64,000 bases of DNA from Annona cherimola. Its lineage: Eukaryota; Streptophyta; Magnoliopsida; Magnoliales; Annonaceae. Where the stretch lies: assembly GCA_030490835.1 (NCBI GenBank), contig CM059973.1, positions 48,116,008-48,180,007 of the forward strand, written 5' to 3'. Positions 23,204 to 34,294 of this stretch are shown in pieces. The notes beneath the pieces are model-generated. The model searched no databases and was not told the DNA's origin. It worked only from the letters and a program-made list of their open reading frames with translations. Position numbers and translations under genes: made by a program. Each line of letters begins with the position of its first letter. Position 1 is the first letter of the stretch.

Positions 23204-23980
23204 TCTGATTTGTTTAACTTGATAAAAAAAATATATATTTCTAAAAAAAAAAATGCTTAATTAATTATTAAATATATATATAGAAAATATTAAAGAAACA
23301 TAGAGATAAATTAAATTGCACTTGCTATGCTTGGTAGTAAGTGAAGAAGAAAACTATAATTAGTTATATTTGTAAAAATATTTTCATGGTGTTTTTAAAA
23401 TTTTATTAGCACTAACTGCACTTACACAACAATGAACCTTGTGGGTACTATGATAATATAGTTTTTCTCTCTCATCCAAGTAAGTAATCTTTAATATCAT
23501 TGTAATTGATAGCTGTTAGTAAAAAAAAAAAAAAAAAAATTTTAGATCCCCAGATACCCTGAAATATGGTGAGGGGAGAATAGAAAAAAAAATAGAAAAG
23601 AAAATCCCTAGATATCCTGAAATATGGTGAGGGGAGGAAAAAAAATGTTGAAAAAAAATAATAATAATAATAATAACTGTTACTATCATAATTTTGATGT
23701 GAATATTACTTAGATTGGATGAGTTGAAAATAATTTATTTATCTAATGCCCATTTGTTCATTAATACACATACACACGTGCTATAATCTTTTATATGCAT
23801 CATGAGATATTTTTACTCATGTTTACTAAAGAAATTTATTTCTAAAGCCTACTATCATTACTAGCAGTGCATCTAGAATTCTATATAAATTAGGAACACA
23901 CTATGATTTAAATAAATAAAAAAAAACAAAAGAAAAAAAAAGAATTATGCATTAAACTATTTCCATTGCTAAGGGACTAG
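23204..23980 (+). other. Non-coding 3' region of D between two polypurine tracts
   Basis: AT-rich. Contains A-runs near 23520, two copies of a GAAATATGGTGAGGGGAG block (about 23561 and 23617), and an AAT array near 23660. No coding frame. Confidence 0.6.
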
Positions 23981-23985
23981 CAATG

Positions 23986-23999
23986 TTTAAGTTGGGGGG
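23986..23999 (+). other. Polypurine tract of D at 3' LTR
   Basis: TTTAAGTTGGGGGGT immediately before the LTR start; the plus-strand primer for DNA synthesis. Confidence 0.85.
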
Positions 24000-24001
24000 T
24001 G

Positions 24002-26662
24002 TGATAAGTCTAAAAATTTTCATTGAACTTCATGTTAAATTCGCATAATTAAATATTAAAACATTAATTAAATGCATGTTTTAAGGGGAATTTCATGAAA
24101 ATCATATTTTTGATAAAATCTTTAATTTTGCTATAAAATGGGTCATTTTGCAACATTCTTGAAAATATAAAATTATGACTCAATTTTAATGTTAAAATAT
24201 GTATTAGCATATTAGTATAATTTGGGCAAAATTATAAAACCATCTAATTTGGAAAATCATACATAAAATTATAAATATAATTTAAACTATGGTTATAAAA
24301 CAAATCGTCAAAACATTTTAAGATAAAAAATAATAATAATAATAATAATAATAAGAAATTCAAAAAGGGCTAGAAAGTAAGTTAAAAATCTGTGCGAGTT
24401 TATTTTGACAAAAATTAAATATTTAAATCCATGTTTTTCGCTGCATGAGTATACACCGAATAGCTCTACACCACCGGAGCACCATATTCTGGTGCTCCAT
24501 CGTCCCCAATCCGGCGAGCCCCTTCCCAGCAAACCGAATACAGCCCGCCCTCATCTTTGCCCCCCAAATCGACTAGAGCACAGCACCAGAGCAGCATATA
24601 CCACCACCCTCCATTTTCTGATTTTCTCTCAGTAGCAGCCAAAGACACGATGGCAACCGGCGTATGACTTCTCCTTCATCAGCAATAGCGGCCAAAGACA
24701 AAATTGCAGGCACCGACAAACGAACCCATTTTCGGCAGCTCGGATTCTCTTCACCAAAAGCGGCAGCAGCTTAGGTCTTCTGTTTTCCACCACCTCTCTT
24801 CCGGCAACGAGAAGAGGGAATTAAAATACACGGAACTAAGTGTAGTGCAAAGCACCATACCAATTTCATCCCCTTCCCCAAATCAAGCCACGATTGAAGC
24901 TACAATCGCTGCCATGAGCAGCAACTTTCAACCCGTCCAAGCAGCTTATCATCCAAAATTGCAGCCAACCCAAGCACCGGCGGCCGTTCCTTTCTGTCCA
25001 AGCAAGCCGTCAATTGCAGTAGCTATCTCCAGTCAAAGCCGCAACCAAATTCAAAGCCCCAATTTCAGCATCCCATCTGCTCGAAATTTCTCAATCAGCA
25101 ACTTTTCAAAATAACGGGAAACCCATTTCAGCAACACCGAAATCAGAGCAATTCCCTGCCATCAACTTTCCAACCAGCGATCATGAAATTGTTGCTGTTA
25201 AGAGGAGCTGCCGATCAACTGAATAAAGGCCGGCTATTGGATTTTCATGTAGGCATAGAGACTGGCAGGGGCGGTGTTGCTGGATGTTATGGCTGTGCAG
25301 AAAATCGGTGGGACCGGAGCTGGTTTGATGTTTTGATTTTGCCGGGGCTAGTTGCCGTTGGCCTGGAAAAGGGTTGCTGTTACCCATTTGATTTGTAGCT
25401 GAAGCTGACGGAGGAGGTTGCCGGACTTATTTCCATGGCTGTTTGCTTGTGATAGGATTAATTAATGGAGGCGATGCTTCAACGGCTTGCTGCTGGAATT
25501 AATTTGGGGCAGTTGCCGGTTTAATCGCAAGGGAAATGGACTTGGAGTGACTCGATTTGATCGTGGAATTAGCAACTGCCGATTTCTATTGGGTTTATGG
25601 CTTGCCCTGCTAGAGGGATTTGGAGTCTGTGGTGGAGAAAGAATTGGTCGTCTGGATTGCTTGGTGGCTGGACGACACGGCGGTTATTCTGATTTGGGTA
25701 AGCTCTCCATAGCAGCAAACGGCTACCTTCGTGCAAGCAATCCCACATCGGATTGCACAAGGGAGGGAGGGCCCATCCCTCAACTATAAAACCTCTCCAC
25801 TTATCCCAAGGAACACACCCCATACCCCACACACAACCCCTTGGGTGGGACCCATCTTGTGGGACCCCGTAGCATGTGGGTGGGACCCATTTTGTGGGAC
25901 CCGTAGCAAGGAGGTGGGGCCAAGCAATAAAAATTCCATTACGTGGAGATTCGCTTTTTACGGGTGATGTGAATTTTATTTCTCTGCATTATAGTTAGTA
26001 GCGTTTCATAGTTGTTAAATTTTAATTTGTAATTTTTAGATTAGATTTACTGCTTTATTTTATGCTTTGTAGTTTTTAGATTAAATTTAATGTAATTCTC
26101 TTTCCTGCTTTAATAGTTGAATTTCATAGCTTTTATTGCTTTCTTAGAATAGTTTTAATTAAGTTGTTAGCTAGTTAGTTAATTTTTTTTAGCCTCTTGT
26201 CTCCATTTCTTTTATGTTTAAATCTTTTCCCTCTTCTTTCTCTCTCCTTCTAATTTCTTTCCCTTTCTCTCTCTAATTTCTTCTATTTCCTTTTTTCTTC
26301 TCTCTCTCTCCTCTCTCCTATTCTTCTAATTTTTCTCCGATTTCTTTCTCTCTCTTCTCTCTCAGCTATCTAATTTCTTTCTTCTTCTCTCTCTCTAACG
26401 TCTCTCTCTCTTTTCTCTCTCTTCTCTCTTTCTCTCTCTTCTTTCTCTCTCTCTCTCTCCTCTTTCTCTCTTCTCTCTCTTCTCTATACCTTCTTTTTCT
26501 CTTAAAAATAATTCAAAATTACATCGCCTCTCTGTGGATTCGACCCGACTCACCGTTATTCTACACTATCACTCGTATAGTGGTAGCTTTAATATGTTTC
26601 GGTTAATTTTAATTAAACTGGTGATCACAGTGCTCTTAACGACAAGCACTTGGTGCGCATCA
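24002..26662 (+). mobile_element. Element D 3' LTR (complete)
   Basis: 2661 bp, starting TGATAAGTC and ending GGTGCGCATCA. Near-identical to the 5' LTR outside the 261-bp deletion and LINE, so D inserted recently relative to the elements around it. The extra segment 24543-24803 holds the only version of the full LTR. It is followed by CATG (26663-26666), matching the left flank. The U3 from about 24430 to 25790 is markedly richer in G+C than the flanks. TATA box at 25795-25801. Confidence 0.9.
26225..26500 (+). repeat. CT-rich pyrimidine tract, 3' LTR copy
   Basis: Same leader tract as at 20410-20705 with small length changes typical of microsatellite slippage. Confidence 0.85.
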
Positions 26663-28093
26663 CATGCAAGCATAACATATGATGAAAATGTATAAGGTAA
26701 TCATGTTTACTTATCTAGGAAAAGGCAAGGAAAGAATGTAAGGCACAAAAGGATCGCCACGAGTAAGCAAACAATTTTCTAAATGCTTTTCATTTTATCA
26801 AAATATGATAAAATGACTGCAAATAATGTTCTAAATGTTTTGAACCATTTTGCAATTGATTGATGAATTATTTCTAAGTTATTTATGGATGAACATTCCT
26901 TTACTTCAATATGCGTTGAAATGTTATTTCAATTATGATAATGAATTGCTTACTATTTCACAAGTATTTATGAAAGGTGATAAAGAATGGATTTAAACGA
27001 TGTTTCATTGAAACAATGTTTAAAAGAGATGGTGCAAAGAATTCTCTACATGAGAATGACAAGTTGTCATGTGTAAGAGGTATATAATGCCGGGGTGACT
27101 AAAAGTCATACATGAAATGGAAGTCAAGTAGGCTAGTCAAGGAAGAAAGCAGGACCGGAAGTCCGCCCTTGACGATGCCAAGTTGGAAGGTCCAGCGCCA
27201 AGGATGGAAAGGATCATGTTATGAAAGGATGTTCCCCGAACTAGCGTACCCTCACATGAAGGATTATGTCATGAATGGAAATGATGCATTTGCACATCCA
27301 ATGTTTATGAAATACCCAAAAAAGTGGGTTTACATGAATGATTTTTCATGAATGGTTTATGAAAGGTTACCATGAATGGTTTATGAAAAGGTTTCTGTTC
27401 TATTGGTAGTTGATCACTTGTTAAATATCTCCTACCGAATGGAGAGAAATGCATTTAAACGAGAATGGAAGATGCTTGCTTATTGAGTTTCAACTCATGT
27501 TTTGTTTTCCCCTAGACAGGTGCAGGGAAAATTCAAGTGATGAAAGACATGTTGTCGCTGAGAAAGGAAAAAGGAATTTCCAAAGGTTTGTAATCCTTTG
27601 TATGTGGAAGCATGAACGAATGCCCTAAGGGATATGGTACTGTTAGTACATATGTTCAGGATACGTTGCATAGGTATTATAAAATTTGAAGGTAAAAGAT
27701 TTAAAATGCCTTCTATAAATATGATATGACTGAGATAAGAAATGCCTTGAATGATAAGCGCTTGTATGCTAAGAACTGATGGATTTATGTATGTATGAAA
27801 TTATAAGGACATGATTAGGTCAAGAGGACCTTTAATGTAGAAGAGAAAGTTGAGATGTTATGGATGAAATGTGCACTTTATATGTGCAATTGATTACAAG
27901 CGTATTGTTGCTTGTAAGATGAATGAAGTGAAATGCAAAGAAATGAAATGATGATGGATAAAAGAAATGAAAATTTTTTTTGACGAGATCCAATTAAGAA
28001 CCCACCGCGTGATCAGGGCAATAATCCTGATTCAGATTTACTAATCGATAAGATCTTGGAGTAAGGTTGTGACGCTGGGGCTAGGGCACCATA
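26663..28093 (+). mobile_element. Gypsy LTR (+), right fragment
   Basis: Resumes the LTR split at 14902. It matches the solo LTR 4320-5735: GGTGCAAAGAATTCTCTACATGAG near 27032, TGATCACTTG near 27412, GTGATCAGGGCAATAATCC near 28010 and GATCTTGGAGTAAGG near 28051. The last bases GGGCACCATA are a mutated GGCGCCACA terminus. The frame 27112-27351 has no counterpart outside LTR copies. Confidence 0.75.
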
Positions 28094-29252
28094 GCTACAT
28101 TATTTTCAGGCAAAGTTTTTCCTTTGTATAAACATTTTTAAATAGCCAACAACATATCCAACATGAATATTTCATAAATAACGCAAATGCATTATTATCA
28201 ACATGATACGAACATCATAGTGATGGTACGTTAGCCAGGCGACCATCACATCATCCTGCTCCCATTTCAGGGAGGGCGCCGTCGGCTCTTAGCTTATGAT
28301 AGCGATTTGATCACACTAGAGGGGGATAATCGGTCTGCTTACACCTCTAAAGTGGACCTAGTTCCTCTTGCACCATGATCATAAACATGCTAGCATGCTT
28401 TCTAAGAATAGACATTTTGAACTATAATTTCCAACACTATTTCAATGAAATAACATTCAAGTCAATTTGCAAGAATTTTAGGAGTGGTCATCCTTAAATA
28501 ATTTCAAAATCATTTAAATAAACAAGTTACAATCTATTATCAAAAAATTTAGAAAGCACTTTTCAAAGGTTTTGCTTGCTTATCCGTGATAGCTTCAATT
28601 CTCTTCTACCGCATTCTCTTTGCCTTTGTCTAGATAACAAAAATGATATCTTATCCATATGCATAGAATTACAAATGCTTGTATCCCTTAAGAGTTTTCA
28701 ACCCAAATGAATTTACATTCAGCTAACTTAAACCACTTTTCCTTCAAGTTTGGGATCAACTTTTCCAATTCACATATTGATGTACTTATGATTCCAATTG
28801 TAACCTTTTTTTTTCATTTTGATCCCCTTGTTTAGGGTAAGTTTTCAAATTCATTTATAACCATTATGTTCAACTCAACATATTGGAATTTAACACTTCT
28901 TTTTTATCATTTAACACCTATACTTTGCAATCCCACCTTGGGGTTTATTCAAGGAATTTATTTATAAGTTAAGGCTACTAATTTCAACCTTATTTTTTTG
29001 AGATTTTATAATTTTCCTTAACAGCCCTATATTTTCTCATTTTGCCATATTTTCCTTTTATTTTTTGCACTTTAGATAAATATACATGCAATACTATAAT
29101 CAACCATTACCCTTGTCATCCATATCCTTGATTTTCATCTTTTAATTACACATGTATCATAGGATAATCAAGGTGACCTCAAACAAAATTTTCCCTTCAA
29201 TTTTTGCTTAGTTTAGATACATATTTACACATTAATTTGCGAAAAACCTGTG
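28094..29252 (-). mobile_element. Gypsy LTR (minus), right fragment
   Basis: Continues the LTR begun at 11664. It holds the GTACGTTAGCCAGGCGACC block (28226), AGGGAGGGCGCCGTCGG (28269) and the tail TATTTACACA at 29222-29231, a plausible U3 terminus. The exact right end is uncertain within 29231-29252. There is no coding frame. Confidence 0.65.
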
Positions 29253-29587
29253 TACCCAGAACAAATGTGACTCCTACATGTAATTTAGACATGTAATTAG
29301 TGTTAATCATATGATTGAAGTAGATGGATGAATTAGGGCTAATGACTAAGTAAAGTGGTTAAGTCAATCACCTTAGCCTAATATGAGTTAATGTACTCAA
29401 AAAGGATAAAATGAGGTATGGAAATGATGATTTGGCATGATCTTTAATTCCATTAATTATGATTAAGTTGATGATAATTATGGGATTGATGCGATTATTG
29501 TTAGAAAATTTATAACTTGACGCCTATAAGATGGATTAACATGAAGTTTGAAAGGTAAGCACAAGTTGACGTGCTCTACCTTATGAA

Positions 29588-30453
29588 AGGTATGGATTAT
29601 GTTAATCATGAATGGTTTATGATGATAATGATTTAATTTTATCAAGTTCCATATGATATTTTCAAATGCTCATATCTTGATCTAAGATGATAATTTTGAG
29701 ATGAAAATTTTCATGAATGGTTAAAACAAGGTGTTCTATTATATGGATGCATTTGATTAAGCTAAATGTCATGAGAAATTTCTTAATCACATAAGGACGA
29801 AAGCGTTTGACTTTTGTTTATGAAAAGTGACACGCCATTAATGAACCAAAAGGGATAAGTGACACATGTCAACATGGGATTCATTGAGCAAGATTTAGGT
29901 CAAGCCAATTAAAGCAAGATTTGACATTTTGTGACACATGTCAAAGAAGGATTCATTTGGAAGAAAGTAAAGTCTGCTCAATTAATGCTAAAATTGACAA
30001 ATTTATATCAAGTGGACACATGTCAACTTCGGATGAAAAGGGTAGATTATTAATTACAAAAAAATGTAAAAATGCATGGATCATGTGGACATGTGTCATT
30101 GTATGATGCATTTGGAAGAAGATAAGGTCAACTAAATTAATGCAAGTTGATCTTTTTGTGGAGGTAATTAATGCTTTGAGGCTAAGGTGACAAGGTAAGA
30201 TGATTTTTGGTTGATTTTCATGAAATAAAAATTGTGAAAAATCACAATAAAATTCAGTCCCACGTGGACATGAAGGTAAATTGATTTTGGGAGGATTTTT
30301 TGGAATTTAGAAAATACATAAAAATAGGAACCTTAAGGAGCAAGCAAAGTGGAACCTTAAGGAGCAAGCAAGGTGGAATCTTAAGGTGCAAGCAAGGTAG
30401 CTCAAGTATGGATAAACATGGATTTATTTAAGTCCAAAAGGAGGTGGAGAAAC
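29588..30453 (+). repeat. 866-bp tandem repeat, unit 1
   Basis: Direct repeat inside the LTR U3, about 99% identical to the next unit (roughly nine single-base differences noted by eye). Contains GACACATGTC at 29861, 29933 and 30014 and its inverse GACATGTGTC at 30088, plus three tandem about 27-bp copies with core CTTAAGGAGCAAGCAA near 30335-30400. Confidence 0.92.
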
Positions 30454-31319
30454 ATGAATGGATTATGTTAATCATGAATGGTTTATGATGATAATGATTT
30501 AATTTTATCAAGTTCCATATGATATTTTTAAATGCTCATATCTTGATCTAAGATGATAATTTTGAGATGAAAATTTTCATGAATGGTTAAAACAAGGTGT
30601 TCTATTATATGGATGCATTTGATTAAGCTAAATGTCATGAGAAATTTCTTAATCACATAAGGACGAAAGCGTTTGACTTTTGTTTATGAAAAGTGACACG
30701 CCATTAATGAACCAAAAGGGATAAGTGACACATGTCAACATGGGATTCATTGAGCAAGATTTAGGTCAAGCCAATTAAAGCAAGAGTTGACATTTTGTGA
30801 CACATGTCAAACAAGGATTCATTTGGAAGAAAGTAAAGTCTGCTCAATTAATGCTAAAATTGACAAATTTATATCAAGTGGACACATGTCAACTTAGGAT
30901 GAAAAGGGTAGATTTTTAATTACAAAAAAATGTAAAAATGCATGGATCATGTGGAAATGTGTCATTGTATGATGCATTTGGAAGAAGATAAGGTCAACTA
31001 AATTAATGCAAGTTGATCTTTTTGTGGAGGTAATTAATGCTTTGAGGCTAAGGTGACAAGGTAAGATGATTTTTGGTTATTTTCATGAAATAAAAATTGT
31101 GAAAAATCATAATAAAATTCAGTCCCACGTGGACATGAAGGTAAATTGATTTTGGGAGGATTTTTTGGAATTTAGAAAATACATAAAAATAGGAACCTTA
31201 AGGAGCAAGCAAAGTGGAACCTTAAGGAGCAAGCAAGGTGGAATCTTAAGGTGCAAGCAAGGTAGCTCAAGTATGGATAAAAATGGATTTATTTAAGTCC
31301 AAAAGGAGGTGGAGAAACA
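30454..31319 (+). repeat. 866-bp tandem repeat, unit 2
   Basis: Second copy, offset exactly 866 bp at both ends. It keeps the three direct GACACATGTC sites (about 30727, 30799, 30880); the inverse site is mutated. It ends five bases before the TATA box. Confidence 0.92.
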
Positions 31320-31535
31320 CCCTTATAAAAAGGGAAAAATGGGCAGCCCTTGGGACGCCCTTGGTGGACAGCTTGGACGTCCATTTATGGGTAGAAAATA
31401 GAAAAAAGAGAAAAAAAGGGGGCAACAGGTTGAACGTCCAAGGAGAGGAGAAAAAGGAGGAGAAAAGAAGAAGAAAGGAGGAGAAGAAGGAATGGAAGAA
31501 GAGGAGAAACCAACTTGAGCAAGGATTAAGCAAAC

Positions 31536-31872
31536 CTAGCTCATCAATTGTAGGTTTTGAGAGAAGGTGTAAGATAATTTAGGGTTTGTTATCTTTAACA
31601 CATAATATCTCGATTAAATAAGCACTTTACTCATCCATTGTAAAAGACGTATGCGAAACTTTAGACTCTAGGTGCTATATTTTGTGGTTTTTAATCCCTA
31701 TTTTATGTTCTCAAAACTCTCTTTGTTTCTTGTTTCCTTTCTTTGCTCTTTCTTATTCACTCTATAATTGATATAAGAGTCTAAAAGCAATGTCTTAAAG
31801 TCCCAAATTCCCGGTGCGATTGATAATTTATATACCTAAATCAATGACCCGTGCACTTATGGAGAGGTTGCA
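31536..31872 (+). mobile_element. Athila-like LTR end (+)
   Basis: GTAGGTTTTGAGAGAAGGTG through GACCCGTGCACTT to GGTTGCAACA matches the R/U5 part of the LTRs ending at 62829 and (inverse) 9646. No primer site follows, so it is a fragment or solo LTR end. Confidence 0.65.
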
Positions 31873-32790
31873 ACATTTTCTCACTTCTTTTCTCATGCTC
31901 TTGAGTTAGTCTCACTCTCAAACCTTAACCACAACTCCAAGGACATTTGAAAGATGACCTCAGACATGTATGACAAGTGTTCCCATAGTGCTCTCCAAGA
32001 AATTTGTATAAAAATCAGTCCAAAGAGGATTAACTTCATAACATATAGCCTGACATGCTTAGGTTGTGTTAAGCATAACTCAACATAGGCTATGTTGAGT
32101 ATACTCCAACACAACCTGGGCTATGTTGATCTCTAGACTATGGTATTTGCTCTGAATTTTTGTAGCATCATTGCCCAAAAAGCCCTAAGCCGTGTTAAAA
32201 CTTTCTTGACACATTCTAAGCCATTTTGATCACTATTTTGTTTCCATTTAAAATTTTTAAATCATCAATTGAATGTATCTTGGTCTTCATGCTTCAATTC
32301 TCTGAGAATTATGGGTGTTTTTGCACCAAAATCATCTGACTTTGCACATACCGATCAATCATGAGTATTTTGCACTAAGCAAAGCTAAATCAATCAATAT
32401 TTGATTCAAAATACCATATTCACTCATACTCTCATCCAAAATTCATTCACAATATAGTATGAAAATGACACAACAAGTTCTCTCACATTTGAACTTACTT
32501 GTCCCCAATTAAATACAAAAGAGCCTAAGATCAAATTGCAAAACTTTGGAATTGGTCTTTTAACACTTTGAGCAAAAAGTGAGTCCAAAATTGTGTGAAT
32601 CAAAACTTAACAAAAGTTTTAAATAAAAATTCATAAGTGTCGTATTTATCAAAAATCCTAATCAAAAATCCTGTTTCACTTAATTAATATCACATACAAT
32701 GCTACCTTTTCTATTTTCAAACACTAGCAGTTCAATTACTTGAGTCAGTCTAGTATTGCACATATCAAGAGTTTTCATGCTCTAAATAAT
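31873..32790 (-). mobile_element. Athila-like U3 fragment (minus)
   Basis: Related in inverse orientation to 33040-33260: both carry 8-bp inverted arms of the type CAACATAG/CTATGTTG (32081-32097) and a GAACACTTGT-like block. No coding frame. Boundaries are approximate. Confidence 0.4.
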
Positions 32791-34188
32791 GTTTAAATTA
32801 TGATTTTGAGAGATTTAATGCCAAATTTGCTTAGTTTAATGCAACTGTTCGTATTTCAGTGTTATACATGCAAACTGGCAAATCAGGCATAGAAGTAACA
32901 CTTGATAATTGATAATCGGAAGGCGAAGGATATAAGGCATCCAAAGATGATGTTTTGAAGAGTTTAAAAGAGCAAAAATAGTGATCAATGAGGTCTAAAA
33001 TATGTACAAGAAGTTCTGGCACGATTCAAGGTGTGTCTGGCAGAAAAATCATCAAATTTTGGAGCAACATGTCTATATGACTAACAACCAACATGGCCCA
33101 AACCATGTTGAATTTTGGGAAACATGGCCCAGGACATGTTTAGCTCTAGTTGTAGCATAAGCACTCGTTCTACGTCAATTTTGCATAATTTTTCAGAGAT
33201 CTCTATGTAAACACTTGTTAAGCATGACTAGGACATCCAGGGACGTGCCTTTGAGTTAAATTTGATGGCTAGGGCTTCGAGAAAAGAGGAGAACCAATAC
33301 AGGAAGAGGCAAGTTGTGAGAGATATCCAAGACACCATTAAAGATTATACCTATAAGCTTTCTTTTCTTATTATCTTTATATGTATTATCTAAATTTAAT
33401 GGATTCTTTCAATAATCTTACATTGTTGTTTTGATTTATTAAAACCATGTGTGGTAAGTTTATATTCTAAGATTTAGGATGTAGCATGGGACACCATGCT
33501 TTAGTGACTGATTTTTATTTATTTATGAAGGATGCTTATGTTAACTTACTATCTTGTGGATTTAATGTCTAGTTGGTGTTAAGGCCTATACTTTGATGTG
33601 ATTATATATATTAGGTGAAAGAACTTAGAGGTAAAAGTCTAATATACGATAATCAAGGTATTAAACTTTGAAGCTGAGACCATGAGAATAAGCGTGACAA
33701 GGTATTAAACTTGGAAGCTGAGACCATGATAATTAGCATGACGACCTTGAGAAATTCCATGAACTACAGTAGAAATTAATTGATTTTATTCAACATAATC
33801 TCATGAGAATAAGTGGTTGTGAAGATTAAAATGCATCTTTTATGCCACGAGAGAGGACATAAGATCACCTTAGGGTTTGTTCTCCTTGAATACAAATTAT
33901 CCAGATTAAGCAAGCAAGTTAATTATCCATCGCATAAATGTTATATGTGAAACTCTATATCCTAGTTCTTGAACATCCCTTGTTCTTAAATCTTGTTCAC
34001 ATCATTATATTGGTAGTATTTTCTCTTTTCTTAGATTAGTCCAAGGTTTTATTATATCTCTTTATTTTCCATTATCTAAGATAATTGAATTCACTATATT
34101 CTAGATTTCAACCCGACCCTTGTTGGAATGACCTTTTATATACTACAAGCTATGACTTGTGCACTTGCAGAAAGCCAGAATAAGTTTT
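32791..34188 (+). mobile_element. Element C 5' LTR, Athila-like (+)
   Basis: Contains blocks shared with 62300-62830: AGGTGAAAGAACTTAGAGG and TATACGATAATCAAGGTATT (33615-33660). Near its end is TGACTTGTGCACTTGC (34153), ahead of a degenerate primer site. Hairpin-like palindromes lie at 33089-33110 and 33120-33141. The 5' edge is approximate. Confidence 0.6.
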
Positions 34189-34206
34189 TGGCTCCTTTGC
34201 CAGAGA
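34189..34206 (+). other. Degenerate tRNA-Asp-type primer site of element C
   Basis: TGGCTCCTTTGCCAGAGA, several changes from the intact D site, preceded by the same GTTTT context. Confidence 0.7.
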
Positions 34207-34294
34207 TAGGTGTAGAAGTCAAATTTATAGTAATTTAATTATTCTAGACAATTATTTTTGTTTTTTTTCTTTTTTCTTTTTTTAAAAATTATAG

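Larger units (their letters stand above)
29253..31535 (+). mobile_element. Gypsy LTR (+) with duplicated U3
   Basis: Starts TGTGTACCCAGAAC, like TGTGAAACCCAGACC of the family. The U3 is related to 12300-12900. It contains a precise tandem duplication (29588-31319), a TATA box (TATAAAAA, 31324-31331) and two ACGT-core motifs (GGACGTCC near 31376, GAACGTCC near 31432). No U5 of its own type follows; at about 31535 the sequence changes to an Athila-like LTR end. The Lys/Glu-rich frame at 31283-31582 is a by-product of AGGAGAAAAG-rich DNA. Confidence 0.6.

Noticed and set aside
31283..31582. Lys/Glu-rich 99-codon ORF
   Set aside because: Made by AGGAGAAAAG-rich leader DNA of an LTR; spans the chimeric junction.
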